Shown one piece after another: positions 19,818 to 32,625 of a DNA stretch of 64,000 nucleotides (positions are counted from its first letter, which is position 1; the number at the start of each line of letters is the position of its first letter). Origin of the DNA: Apiotrichum sp. Y4204 (Eukaryota > Basidiomycota > Tremellomycetes > Trichosporonales > Trichosporonaceae); assembly GCA_025531455.1 (NCBI GenBank), contig JAMYHL010000020.1:434001-498000 (forward strand). The letters run 5' to 3'. The notes beneath the pieces were generated by a model. The model saw only the letters and a program-made list of their open reading frames with translations. It was not told the DNA's origin and did no database searches. Made by a program: the position numbers and the translations under genes.

Positions 19818-22473
19818 TGTCCGCTTGCAATCATTCGAGGCAGATTCTTTCAGGAGCCTCAGCCAGAGCCCCGCGGCTCGCAGAAGCTAGGCTGTGTGGA
19901 CAAGGCGAGGTGGCAAAGAATGAAGATGGCACAGGTGAGGAGAGCCAGCGCCGAGGCATGTGAGGGAGAAAAGGGAGAGGGGCGTGCACGTATCTGTGTA
20001 TGCGCGCTTGTGGGTGTCTGTGTGAATGAGGAAAATGAGGGATTGGGGAGAAGACTCTCAGAGTCTTTACGGCGTTCGAGAACGGCGGTGGACTCGGCAA
20101 CGGTTTCGATGTGATGTGATGACGGGTGATGGGCGGAGGTGGGGGAAAGGAGGAGCACAGTACCAGGCACGCGGGCCGTTGCAACTGGTTACTGATGAGA
20201 GGAGTTGACTGTGAACCGAAGCAGAGAACCGCGCCCTTCAAACGGCTGTAGGTTGGTCGGTCTGGTGGGAACGACAAGGCCGGTGTGTGGGAGGGGGCGA
20301 AAGGTGACCGAGGGATGGAGTGGAGAGAAGTGGAAAACAGGCGGGCGACAACAGCTACGAACAATCTCAGCTCACGATGGGAGTGAGAATGTGGTCGAGG
20401 GGCTGTGCTAATCGGAGGTCGGAAGCTGATTCTTGCTGCTTTTTTTTGTCGCAACTCGATGCTTTGAACAATCAATCCAGCCGGTGATCCTCGTTTCGAT
20501 CGGTGAGATCCAAAGCCACGATTCGATGCGAGAGAAGAACAGCAGATGACGGTGCACAAGGATGGATGGGTGGTGGAGGAGTGAGCTGTGTGCCCGATGG
20601 CGGCGAGCTCCAGACCGAAACAATGTAATGGTAATTTAGAATGCTAAGAAAAAAGAGACCGTGAGGAATGTGGCTGTTTGCCAGTCTTTCTCTTCCACAA
20701 TTGAATGCACTGGACCGAGCCAAAGTGCCGACTCTGAAGCCATTTTCGCGCACGGAGAGGAAGAACCTGTCTCGGCTCAGTGCACTACAAAAGGGAGCGG
20801 ACGAGATGCGAGGAGATTGATTCTCTGTTCCCATGCACCCCCGGTCTCATCTCGGCACAGTCGGCACCTCCTCGGCGATCAACTCCGGGTCGTCGCACCC
20901 ACCGGTCGTACCTTGCGGAGCCGGAGTGTAATACGCGATGTGGTACGCAATTATACGCAAGCCGCCTCTTTAAGAGTCCCAAAGGGATATCGTGGGAGCT
21001 GGGAGGATGTGACGACAAGGTGAACAAAGCGGGGTGTGAAGCCGCGCATTTGGGCAGGGATATCCAGATAGGAGTGACGACAAAGGTGCAGCAGGGCGCT
21101 GATCGCGCACCGAGGAGGGATATGCTTGGGACCCGAGACGAACAGGGGAAGTTAGCAGGCACGAATGGCCAAAGGGATCCTCTGCGCCGTCTGCCCCCCA
21201 GGCACGGATAGCGAACGGCTGATCAGACTTGGGAGGAAGGCAGGGGAGGAGAGGAGTTGGTAATGTGTACAGGATAGTGTGCGTGGGTGTGTGGGAAGGG
21301 TAGTTCCTACAGTGAGTGCCCAGCCAGGGAACAGGAATACCCCAGTGATCCTCCCAGTCAACTAGTCAGCTAGTCGCTCATGTAGGGGTAGGGATCGACG
21401 TCTATGATGTCATGGCACTCATCCGTATTGCTCAACCACTCGCAAGTCGGCGTGCAATTACTACAGCTGTAAGCCAGCAGCCAAGCCATTTTCGCCTTTT
21501 CCGATGGAGTGGGTTTAAGGCCTTGAATTGCCCATGAACGCCAAATCAATGCAGAATATCACTACACTGTCAGCTGAGAGCTGAGAGCTGAGAGCTGAGA
21601 GCTGATCAAGCCGACGACCGGCGGGGTTTCTTGGCAGGTGAATGAGGCGCCATCCACCACGCCACAAAGCCACATTCTCGCGGACGGCTATAACACCAAA
21701 ATGCGCGGCACGTACCGAGTAACACAACAGCGTTTTGGCGTAAGCTTATGCATCAATAAGCAGTCAGGCAAAGGATACCAACGAGCCACACGTAGTATAT
21801 ATTCAACGGAGCGGGGGCAGTTCAGCAATGAAGAGACGACCAATCCGCGGGACGGCCATACGGGGACTGCAAGACTTTTGCTCGCAGCTCTTGCCGTACG
21901 TGCCTTCAACATCATATCGCGGATGGAGACCGTGGTAGGTATGTGGTGCCATTCCGCACGGCCATCACGATCACCGTCGAGTTGGGCATTGGCACTCCCA
22001 TGCGGTTGGCGCCACGTCGTATACCGGTGCGCGGCTGCAAACCTTAGCTGCACTTGGGCAAACTGCAAGCTGTGGCGTGCATCACATGCCGCACGGGTAT
22101 CCATTCGCGGGCACAAATCCCCGGTCCAAACCGCTCATACCGCTCGCAACGCTCGTCCACCGATCCACCTCCATGCTGCCCGTCCACAGTGGTTAACTCT
22201 TCCGGGAACACGAAGCTCAACTGGCTCGACACGCTCACAGCATGTGTCCTTCGGCCTTCCCGAGTCGGGAAAAGCTTGTTCACGACATCCGTGCTTCTTC
22301 CGGCACTTTCAATCCCCAGCCAATCCATACGATCCATACAGCACGACCATCTAAATACTTGACCAGCTGTCTGAGGTGCATGATTGGCGTCAGTTTACCT
22401 CGTGACCCCATCGTGCAAGTAATAAGCACAAAGGTTAACCCAGCAGAGTATCCGACTCTACGGCACATCTAAC
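19818..22473. other. Long intergenic region between the TRP-like and NUP2 genes
   Basis: 2.66 kb. The left part (19818-20600) is pyrimidine-rich on the minus strand, as expected for the promoter/leader of the TRP-like gene; it gives a 242-codon Ser/Pro-rich open frame that I regard as spurious. The right part holds the NUP2 3' end. Open frames at 20661-21211 and 21638-22354 (+) show no domain. A short tandem repeat lies at 21572-21606. Confidence 0.5.
21572..21606. repeat. Tandem 7-bp repeat (AGCTGAG), five copies
   Basis: Five consecutive units of AGCTGAG, the last ending T instead of G. It is a simple repeat in non-coding sequence. Confidence 0.9.
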
Positions 22474-24781
22474 CTATCGGATTTTGGCAATCTCCTCCTC
22501 CATGGCCTTCACAATCCGCGTTGCGTCTGCGTCAGTCTTCACCCGCAGGAGGTACGCCTTGGGTTCATTGGAGAGGTCGACACCCAGGAACTGCACGTTC
22601 TTGTCCTTCGCGGTCGGTTTGAATGAGGCGCCCATAGCCATGTTCTGATACGCATCAGCAACCATCCAGACAAAACCTCTGCAGTTCCACATTTGAGACA
22701 CGTACCAACAAGATCTTCCCACTGCCATCTGCGCGCATCAAGAGACGTCTCCGACTGCCGTCTTTGCTCCGCTTCACCTTGAACTGTCCGACGCCCACAA
22801 CCTTAAACTTGGAGTCCACAAGCTCGTGCAGTTTGCTGCGCTGCTCAACTACCGTCTCCTCATCCTCCTCGCCTTGGCCTATGGCATCTGCCAGGTTGGT
22901 GGAGTCGGACTCGGCCGGCTCAGCGGGTGTCTCAGTGGTAGATGCCTCAGCGGAGGGGGCAGTCGACGACGCGGGTGCTCCACCAGTGAAGCTGAACGAC
23001 GATGTCGGCGGGGCAGCTGCTGAGCTACCAAACTGGAACGGGGTAGGAGGTTTGGAGGCTGTTTCAGTGCTCGAACCGAACGAGAAAGGTTTGGCGGAAC
23101 CGAAAGCACCGGAGGCACTTTTCTCGGCGGGTTTGTCAGATGAAGTGCCAAAGTTGAAGCCAGCCGACGCCCCAGACGATGAGCCGAAAGAGAACCCGCC
23201 CTTCGTGGGACTGGTGCTCCCAGCGGGAGTGCTCTTAGCACCTCCAAACGAGAGTTGCGGCGTGCTTCCGTCAGGACCAAACTTGCCCAGCTTGGCCGGG
23301 GGATCCTGGACCGGGGTAGTGGTCGACGGAGCAAATGTCTTGCTCTCCGGGGTGGTGGGGTGAAGCGGGGCAGAGGGCGCGAATGTGAACAAACTGCTGC
23401 CACTCTTAGCAGGAGTAGCGCCAAAGCTGAACTTTGGAGCCTCCTTTGGCTTCTCTGGCTCCGCATCCTTCTTCTCAGTCTCGTCTATCGCATCGTTGAT
23501 AAACTGGTTGACGGCACTGGGTGCCTGCTTTTTAAGGGTAGCTTCAGCAGGTGCCGGTGCGGCAGCAGGTTTGAAGCTAAACCCAGTGGTAGTCGATGCG
23601 GGAGCGGACGTCTTCGGCGGTTGAGAGGACCCGGTGGCAGCTGGTGCGGTGGTTGCTGGCGGTGCTGATACGGCGCCGTTCACTTCGGCTGCTGCCCGTT
23701 GCGGCTTCCACCCAGCCTTCGACTCGGCTTCACGAAGATAGGTCTCGTACTGCGACAGCAGCGAAGGCAGAACGGTAGTCAAGTCGAGGAATTCGTTGCT
23801 GTTTAGCGATTGAGATAGGAACGAAAGGAAAGCAGTATTCAAGCCTCGCAGCGACGTGTAGTATGCGACCTCGTCCTCAGCCGGGGGAGTGGCCTGAGAC
23901 GGCCCAGCACCCGAGGATGAGCGCTTCGCGGTCGCGGCAGGGGCCGCTGGCGCTGGAGACTTCGCGGCCGGGGCCGAGGCGATGGAACCGGCCGGAGCAG
24001 CAGGTGACTCCACAGATGCAGAGCCACCGAAGAACGTCGGGGTAGATGCCGGAGCAGCAGCGGGTTTTGAAGGCTCCGTTGGTTTGTTGAAGGAGAACCC
24101 GGCGAACGAGGACTTGGGCGCTGTGGTTGCGGATGTGGTTTCCGCAGGGGCGGCCGGTGTCGGAGCAGCCGCAGGACGGCCGAACGAAAAGCCGCCGAAC
24201 GCAGGCTTGGGAGCCTCAGCAGCAGGCGCAGGTGTAGGTGCAGACTCAGGAGTAGCAGGCTTAAAGCTGAACCCCCCGAAGGCTGCGGCAGGCGCAGCCG
24301 GTGTTGCCGCAGGGGTTGAGCCTGACCCGCCGTTGCTCGATCCACCAGCCCCAAATCCGCCAAACCCAGCAAAGGCCGACGCAGAACCCGCGCCTCCAAG
24401 TGCCGCCGGAGGAGCTGCCGGTGCAGCTGGAGCGGGGGCGGGAGCAGTAGCCTAGAACAAGTCAGTAAAAGCAACATGTTAGATCCATGCGGCCGGTGGG
24501 GCGCCAAATATTAAACGTACGCCAAGTCCCTTGCGCTTTGGAAGACCGCGAACCCTGCGGATATCAGAATCAAATGCGTCGCAAAACATGTTGTACTCAC
24601 TGCCGCCCTGCAATAGGCCTCAACTCTGATGAGCGCACCCCGGGCTGTAACTGTCAGTATTGAACAAGTTGTTCGTCTGGCCCCGTCATGGAACTGCCGT
24701 GCTCACGTCTTCATCGTCGCTATTCCTGTCTACGGGCGGGTCGTCCCTCGTGATCTGGTCCTCAGCTCCGCGCTTGGCCAT
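22474..24781 (-). CDS. NUP2: FG nucleoporin Nup2 (Ran-binding domain)
   Basis: Exons (minus): 24781-24707, 24644-24601, 24554-24521, 24451-22706, 22644-22474, giving 689 aa. The start 'MAKRGAEDQI' and the downstream 'LPKRKGLG' fit the N-terminus of Nup2/Nup50 proteins, which bind importin-alpha and promote cargo release at the nuclear basket. The central ~480 residues are Ala/Pro/Ser-rich with many FSF, FNF and FG dipeptides ('GFSFKP', 'FGGFSFGRP', 'FSFGSS', 'FNFGTSS'). A folded Nup50-type segment, 'VAYYTSLRGLNTAFLSFL', lies between two FG blocks. The C-terminal ~120 residues form a RanBP1-type Ran-binding domain ('DSKFKVVGVGQFKVKR', 'RRRLLMRADGSGKILLNMAM'). The last intron (61 nt) falls inside that domain and its removal restores the conserved KILLN join. 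Introns are 46-69 nt. Confidence 0.93.
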
Positions 24782-25600
24782 TTTGTGAATCCCGCTGTTT
24801 TGAACGAGATGGGGATCCTGGTGAGAGTATGAGTATTGCTGGTTGTTGAGGTGCAAACAACAAAGCAAAAACGAGTGGATGGCCGAAATCATGAATCTGT
24901 TGTGGAATGGCTCGCTCACCCATTGCGCAACGGTTCAGGCCCCAGCTCCCCAGATCCCACAAATGCAAATGCCACGTTTACCACGCGAGCTTGATTCCGC
25001 TAATCCATCAATCCAGTCGTGTTGGTGGGTAATAGAACAATTCAAGCACCCTTGTTATTATTCAGAACATTCCGGGACGCAGTCAGCGACGCTGGCTAGA
25101 GCGGTGTTCGCCCCCTGGAGCATCCCACCAAAGCCAGAAACGATGACGAAGTTGTCCCAATGTCGTCCTCGCAGGCTCGCGCGCGCTCGCAGTTTGAAAT
25201 CGTCAGAGCTCTGCATGCTCTGCAAGCTCGTCAAGAGATCAGAGACAACAAGGCGCTCATACGATTATACATACAACAACAACACACTCGACACTTCCTC
25301 CTCGTACTTCCCTTCTATCCCTTCGACTTACAACCACACCCCGATAAGGAATCCACACCAAGAACGGAACAACAAAGCACGAACTTCAATACTACGTATA
25401 GCCTTTAGTTGCGAGCCTACCAGCCCGTCTGGTATCCTGCACGGAGACAGCTTCTCTTCTCTATCATTCTTCATTGCCCGCCACCTAACATCAGGACACG
25501 TCAGACACGTCCCCGTCTTTGGCTAGCCTCCGTTGTTCTGGGACAAACTCTCGAGCTGTGGCGACCGTCACTGGCGCGTCATTGTACGACACCGTGAGCC
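24782..25600. promoter_or_regulatory. Divergent promoter region, NUP2 / Ubp2-like gene
   Basis: 819 bp between start codons. The right part contains a CA-rich stretch (25261-25410) that could be a 5' UTR of the deubiquitinase gene. There is no convincing open frame. Confidence 0.45.
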
Positions 25601-28600
25601 ATGACTGCCCACGAGACAGACCCTGCTCCCGAGCCCTCGCCGCGTCGCCGCTCTTCCGAGGCGCCGGCATGGACCAACGAAGCGGCCCCTCCAACGAATG
25701 CTGCCCCTACCAGCGCAGCCACGGCTGTCGGGCCCTGGCCGATGCCTCCGAAGGTTCGGTCGTTGCCACCACCTCTAGGGCCACGACTTCCCACGTCTCC
25801 GGGAACAGCGCACCGCACTGCATATATGATGTCGAGCGACTTCAAGGTGTCCCCCAATCGAGTGCCCATATCGTCTCAGCATGCTTCCCCTGGCAAATCG
25901 GCAGGACTAGAGACGCCCGCGGACGTGGCACCGGTTTCCTCTGAACTCGTTTCTGGCGCTGATTCGGATGAAGGCGTCAGAGAGGATCCGCACCCTGGAG
26001 AGACAAAGACGCAGCCTGAAGTTGAACCGCTTCCAGATTATTCTTACCGCTCGCCCGAGGCTGTTGTTGAACACATCGAGGACTCATGGACATCCCATCT
26101 CCCTCCAGGTGTGCTCGCGGAGCACTTGGGCGAAGACGATGGCGGGTGGGCCGTTAACGACAAGAGGAAGCTCAATACTCCAACCTATGCGATGGACGTC
26201 GATCCGCCGAGTCTCCCACCGTACACTCCGGAGGTGGAGCGTCCATGCCTTGGCCCGGGCCAATGCGTTAAGCTGTGGATTGCCAATCTCCATCAACATC
26301 CGCTATACCGGCCCATAATATCTTCTCTTCCTCATCCGCTGGCCAAATCGTCTCCCAAGGTTCAACCCAAGTCTCCTGTCCGATCCATGTCCGCGATGTC
26401 TGAAGGCGATGCTCATTCCGCTGAGGTTCCCCGAGTCGAGCCCGAGTCTCTCACGCTGGACGACGTGCTCGAGGCTCTCCCCGGCGGAAAAGACGACTAT
26501 CAGAACTGGTACTTCTGCACTGACTGCTGGGCGTGGTTTCACGTGCTCAAAGGTGACGTTTCGGACCCCAATATTCCAACAATGGACGAGTGGCAGCGCA
26601 GCATGTCCTCGTCGTTTGATACGAACGAAAGGCTGGCGGAAGCGTGCGGGAATCGGCAAGGGGAGATCAGCCGTTACCGCGATCTTCTCTCAGCACGCGA
26701 AACTGCAGCACATAACGATCCCCACTTCCATCCTTTCTTCGACTTGATTCCACCTACTAGCGAGACACGGATCGAACGTGTCGATGTGGAGGGTCATGTT
26801 GACAAATTCGTTCATCTCGAGGTGGACGACGCACCAGATCGCTACACAGCCTCTACTGCGCGTCCCGAGGATGCAAGACTCTGGACAAGCTGCACAAGCA
26901 AGCATTGGATCTTTGTTGACAAAGGTCCTGTTCTTGGCCAGCTACCCCAACGTCTCGTCCGGGACTTCACTGCCGAGAAACAAGGAAACCCTGGGCCTGG
27001 ACAAACTGGGGTGGATAGCAGCATCGCCGCTTGGCAGTTGGTCAACACGTGGGTTTGAGACCTCTACTGCGCTGACAGCAGCTTGCTTATAAACCCGCTG
27101 TTCAAAAACCAACGTGGATGGGTTAAAATGTCCAACCCAACTTTCCAGAACAAAATAGGAGCGTCATTGACATCGTGAGTTTGCAGGGTGTAGGTCATCT
27201 GAGCTGACCTTCAGATCACATTTGCTGTATCAGATGGGCTTCGCGTGCAATGAGAAGGAAGGGGAAGGTTATGTTGTGGGCCCGTTTACCCAAAACGAAA
27301 AGGTGACGGAGGACAACGTTCGACAAATGAACCGGTACATGGCCCGTACCTGGATCGAAGTGTCGCTAGCCCTTCAGATGTTCCAGAGGACTCGAAGTGA
27401 GTCATTGAGATATGTTTGTTCTGATGACCAGGTGTGTCAATAACTGCCAACGAGTTCATACAGGGCAAAAGTTTGCAGGAAGAACTAGGTGAATGGCTCA
27501 ACCGGAGTCAGTTGCCCACTCTGTCCCTCAAGTTTGAACAGAAGTATGCCCCATCTCTGGAAGCCCTCGGCGTCACCGATAGCGATGTGGTCGAGACCGT
27601 GTCTCGGGCCTACGACCTACAAGTGTCAGATGATCAGCAGAACATACCCCTGTACTTGAGCGCACTGGAGAAGCTGTCACACGCGGCCGTAGCTGGCACG
27701 GAGGCACTCCAGATCAAGGTTGCCACAGAACGCTCGCTGGAGAGATTCACGAAAGGTGGGGAAGAGCCGTCTGAACATTGCTCACTCTTCAGAGGATCTT
27801 GACGCCGCGTACCACCGACTTGGATTTACCCAAGATTATGTGAAGGGGGTATTGCTAGACGATATGAGCGATTTGACAAACGAATGGGTTTTGGACGAGC
27901 ACCGCAAGGCGATGGATCGTGCTACGGATTCTACCGCTCGCGCAGAGATCGCTCAGGCGCTGGGAATCATTGGCAGAGCCCGCAATGATCCCCTTATGCT
28001 CCAGATCGCCCGCAATGGGGGCGTCTACCTCTCTCTGGCACAGGCATACGAGGAGTTTAGCATCACACCCGATTCCAACATCGATGACGAACTCCTTATC
28101 ATGTAAGAACCCCATCTCCTCGAGATCTAACCGTACAGGCAATACGAGACTTGGATCTCCGATCGGCCGTCACGGGCGGATCACTACCGCCAGGCGTTGT
28201 CGATAATCGCCGACGCGCCGGGTCAGGAACGTCCTGTCTTGCAGGCCTTCCTTCAAGGCAAAGACAGTGAGTAAACGGTTTATCACGCACTGACATCCAG
28301 TTTCTGAATTCCAACCTGTGGCTCGTCGTGATATTCCAACTGGTTTGAGGAATATTGGGTGAGTTGCCTGATTGATTAGCGAACAACTGACGTCAAGCAA
28401 TACGTGCTATCTCAATTCGGTGCTTCAGTTTCTCTATGCCATCAAACCGATTCGCGAGGCGGTAATGGCATTCGAGGAGCTGTCCCCTTCAGCTCCAGAC
28501 CCGGAAGAGACCGAAAAGGAGATGGAAAAGCGGGTAAAAGTCCAGTCCTCTCGTCGATGTGAGTTTGTCAGTGTCGCTTTCACTAACCCTCGTTCAGTTG

Positions 28601-30572
28601 TCGGCCTCCTGCGCGAGCTTTTCAACGATATGTACACGACAAGTGCCAAATCGGTTGTGCCTAAGGAAGAGCTTGCACGGCTTGCGATTCTCCCCGTGGA
28701 TCTCGTCGGAGAACGCAAGGACGCCATACCTCGGCTTGTTATCCCACAGAGCCGCGTAACTATCGACTCTATCCCTGAAGCTCTCTCCCCTGACTCGACC
28801 ACTATCTCATCTGGAGCAGCAACGGCTGCTGACTCGCGAACCACCTCACCTCCTTCCACACCGCCTGACTGCTCTCCGACTGTATCTACCACTCGCCGAG
28901 CCTCGATACTTGGAAAGCGTTCAAGCCATGATCGGGAATCCGCTTTTGGCGGGTCAGAGGAGCGTCTTCGTCGGCTGACCAATGCTTCTGACAAGGATAT
29001 GATGGCGCTGGATTCTGCTGAGGAACGCCTTCCTGAAGCCTTAGAGTCGGATGTTGACATGGAGCCACGGAACCCTTTGACCCGCGAAGACAGTGAGATG
29101 CCGAGTACGAGCTTGTCGCAACTCGGAATCACATCGCCATTGCAAGAGGTTGGAACTGCTGCCGATGTTCCAGCAACGCAGTCTGCGACCTCTGAGTCCA
29201 CGCCCGGGCCTCTGTTGCCACCAATGGGACCGCCCCCTCTGCCGCCTCGTCGCCGTCAGTCGACCGCACTTGTGGCAGCAGAGAAGTTTGGCCTTCAACA
29301 AGACGCTGCTGAGATCCTGATCAACGTCTTGGCGCAACTTGAATACGCGGTCGAGGCCCCTGCGGACGGAGACACGCCATCCAAAAACCTCATCTCCGCA
29401 TTGTTCTCCGCCAAGTTCCGCCAACAGATGATCCTCAAATCAGAGGATGGCTCGGAAACGGAGTCACCAGCGCCAGTCGACTCTGTCTTTGTCCATCCTA
29501 TTATTGGTGTGGAAGAGGATGGGAAGGACCTCTACGATTGCCTTGCCGAACTCTATCTCGGCGGAGCGGAGATTGAGTATGAGGGCAAGAAGGGGTACAA
29601 GATGGACTTGATCGACGAACTTCCTCCTATGTTGTACATTCAGATGCGGGTGAGCTGTGTCCTCTCGTCAAAAGCTAATGTCAGCGCTCTCAATACGACT
29701 ATGCTATGAAAAGGCAGACGAAGACCAATACACACATTCCGTTTGACCGCACGCTGGTCATGGATCGCTTCCTTTCCGGGGCGGACACGGAGAAGCGTGA
29801 GCGCTCTATTGCGCTGACGCGCGAAATGATGCGCATGCGTGCGAGGCGTCACGAGCTCAAGAACCACAAGCCCCTGTCGATTCCGGAGACGTTCCGCTTC
29901 GTGCGTGAAGCACTCGCAGCGGATGCCACCTTGTCTGCGCTGGGCCTCAAACGTGACGCCGACACTCTGGTCGATTTGGATGATAATGTCCTGCCGGCCT
30001 CAATGCTTGACGGGCTAGGTGACCAGGCGACCGCGGCGGAAAACGAGATTTCTCAACTCGAGAACAAGCTTCCGGTCGCGAAGAAGGAGCTAGAGGAGCT
30101 CTGGGATGGCCAGAACCATGTCGAATACGAGCTCGTTTCCGTTTTCGTTCATGGCGGCACTGGTACAGGTGGACACTACTGGACATATCAGGCAAATCTC
30201 CCCACGGACGGTAGGTATCCGTAACCTTTCACAAACACGGTACCCACGACTGACATGACAGGAAACAAGTTCTTCTACTATTCGGATGAGACCGTCAAGG
30301 AAGTGGAGGCCGACGAGGTGTTTGCAGACAAGAGTGCCAAGGGTGTCGCCCCGGCGCTGTTGTGCTATGTCCGCAAAGATCGCAATCTGGTTGATACCCT
30401 ACATCGCGAGGCAGAGCCCGTGATCGACCTCACTGGAGGTGACGACGACGCGAACTCACTGTCGCACACCTACGCAGACAGCGAGCGCAGCGACGTGATC
30501 CCCATGCCGCAGGACGTCATGACCCCACAGCCAGTCACTCGCGTCACTGGCCCATTTATGGCCCTCGCATAG
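25601..30572 (+). CDS. Ubiquitin-specific protease (C19 family, Ubp2-like)
   Basis: Eleven exons: 25601-27048, 27079-27174, 27215-27396, 27432-27755, 27793-28102, 28139-28266, 28301-28358, 28398-28558, 28598-29649, 29685-30210, 30262-30572, giving 1531 aa. The Cys box 'GLRNIGNTCYLNSVLQF' (nucleophile Cys852) is rebuilt across the intron between exons 7 and 8, and the His box 'GGHYWTYQ' (His1417) is present, so it is a catalytically complete deubiquitinase. A ~850-residue N-terminal region precedes the catalytic core, and a large Ser/acidic insertion (about residues 960-1110) splits the core, as in Ubp2-type enzymes. The C-terminus carries 'VIDLTGGDDDA', a SUMO-interaction-like motif. In S. 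cerevisiae Ubp2 opposes the ligase Rsp5. Whether this is the true Ubp2 orthologue is inference. Introns are 30-51 nt. Confidence 0.88.
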
Positions 30573-31171
30573 ATACAGATAATGGGAAGATCAGGATGGG
30601 ACGCAGGGCCTGTAGAGTTGTTATAAGCGTAGAGCATTGCATTTTGTGTATAACGCCTAGTTGCCTGTGGCATGTTTGAGATGGTCGCTAGAGGACTCCC
30701 GGTCATTTCACGAGCAGAAGTAGCCGGTTTCATCCACCGGACCACTCCGCCGCTGATCGCCCTGGTGCATACAGGAGATGGAATTGTCCACATGTCTGGG
30801 CCAACCGTTCACGGAATGGGTTTCTCGTTGTGGGGCTGGTCTCCTATCAACGTAGCTTCATCTACCATCAGATGACAATTATGACTCCACACGTCATCTA
30901 CTCACAAGCTAATCTACTGTTTCCAGCAGGCAACCAGCCGACGTCATGACTTTACGTTTCGATTTCCCACAAACCCAATGGCAACATGGCGACGACCACC
31001 TGCCCTCGATACAGCAGGTATGCTGTGATGGACGTCTTGGAGCGAGGGATACATATATGAGGCGGGTCTGGCCGTGGGCCGCGCTTTTACTAGCATCGAC
31101 TCTGCCTGCCTCTCACCGATTCTCGACTGAGACAGCTACTTTGACATCTTGACCTCAAAACGAGCCCCAGA
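30573..31171. promoter_or_regulatory. Intergenic region with the glutaminase promoter
   Basis: 599 bp between the deubiquitinase stop and the glutaminase start. An ATATAT box at about 31052-31058 lies 114 bp upstream of the glutaminase ATG. I see no gene in it. Confidence 0.5.
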
Positions 31172-32625
31172 ATGTCCTCCGACAAGAAGACGGGCAAGGA
31201 CCCCAACGCGCACCCGAACGTGGTCATCCAGTCGCCGATCAGCGACTACCTGAAGCAGCTGGTCACCGACTGCAGCAAGGACAATTCTGGCGCGAACGCG
31301 AGCTACATCCCCGAGCTGAAGAATGTGAATCCCGACCAGATTGGCGCGTGCGTAGCGACCCTCGACGGCTACGTATACGTGCACGGGGACACGGAGGCCG
31401 AGTTCAGCATCCAGTCCGTGTCCAAGCCATTCGTGTATGCGCTCGCTATCAAGGAGCACGGGCTCGACTGGGTGCTCAAGCGTGTCGACGTCGAGCCCTC
31501 CGGCGAGGCATTCAACGAACTCGCGCTCGACGGGGACAAGCTCCCCAAGAACCCGATGATCAACGCCGGCGCCATGACCACCCACTCGCTGATCGGCGAG
31601 GGCAAACTTACCTGGGAGGAGCGCTTCGAGCGCATCCGCGCCTTCCTCTCCGAGTTTGCCGGCCGCGAGCTCGGCGTCGACGACGGCTCGTACACGTCTG
31701 AAATCTCGACCGCGTACCGCAACTTTTCGATTGCGTACATGCTCAAAAACTACAACACGGTCAAGGGCGACCCCGACGACATTGTCCGCGGATACACCCG
31801 CCAGTGCGCTATTCAGCTCACGGCCCGCGACCTCGCGCAGATGGGCGCGACCTTCGCCAACGGCGGAAAGCAGCCCGTCACGGGAAAGCAGGTCATTTCG
31901 CCCGAGATTGTGCGCCAGGTGCTTTCGGTCATGTTCACTTGTGGTGGGTATTGAGAAGATTCCAATGCGTCCAGGTTCCAGGTAGCTCACCCCCAGGCAT
32001 GTACAACGAAGCCGGACACTGGACGTGTGAGGTCGGCTTCCCCGCGAAGAGCGGTGTGTCGGGGTGCATCCTCGGCGTGCTGCCGGGCAACATGGGCATT
32101 GCGACGTTCTCGCCGCGTCTCGACTCGTTTGGCAACTCTGTCCGCGGTGTGAGGATGTACCGCCAGATCAGCGGCGACATGGTGCTGCACATGATGCTCC
32201 CACCGCCGCATGCCCGCACTGTGATCCGGCAGGACCGCCTCCTGCGCTCCTCGACGGGCGAGCACGCATTGGAGATCTCGCTGATGGGAACCATCAACTT
32301 TACCGCTACCGAGCGTATCGTCCGCGTCCTCCAATCCCGCACGGCGCGTGGAAAGAAGAAGGTCGGCAACCTCGTCATCGACCTCACCCGCGTCGACGAG
32401 ACTTACCCCGTCGCCAAGCGCATTCTGCACCAAGGCTTCTGCCGCCTCCGCAAGGCCGGGCACCACATTACCCTCGTTGACCCCGACGGCAACCTCGGCA
32501 AGAAGCCCGGCGACAAGCTCACGCCCGACAACGATGGCGTGGACAAGGTCATTGGCGACATGTCGTCGTATGATAAGTGGGAGAAGATTCCGCTGGATCC
32601 TGAGATGCTCGTACTTGACGGGTAA
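31172..32625 (+). CDS. Glutaminase A-type enzyme fused to a STAS domain
   Basis: Two exons, 31172-31943 and 31997-32625 (intron 53 nt), giving 466 aa. Glutaminase converts glutamine to glutamate and ammonia. The serine-dependent beta-lactamase-like fold is marked by 'FSIQSVSKPF' (Ser82-x-x-Lys85), 'KNPMINAGAM' and 'LTARDLAQMGATFANGG'. The intron removal restores 'MFTCGMYNEAG', and 'VGFPAKSGVSGCI' follows. After residue ~355 comes a STAS-type segment ('LEISLMGTINFTATERIV', 'LVIDLTRV', 'HHITLVDPDG') typical of anti-sigma-factor antagonists. The GlsA-STAS architecture is well known in bacteria; there is no signal peptide, so the enzyme is probably cytosolic. The ATG at 31172 follows a short leader with an ATATAT box at ~31052. 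Confidence 0.92.

Noticed and set aside
19831..20559. 242-codon Ser/Pro-rich minus-strand frame upstream of the TRP-like gene
   Set aside because: It reads a pyrimidine-rich leader; low complexity, no domain, and it lies where the promoter/5' UTR should be.
21638..22354. 238-codon plus-strand frame between the TRP-like and NUP2 genes
   Set aside because: No recognisable domain, odd residue composition, no splice signals that improve it.
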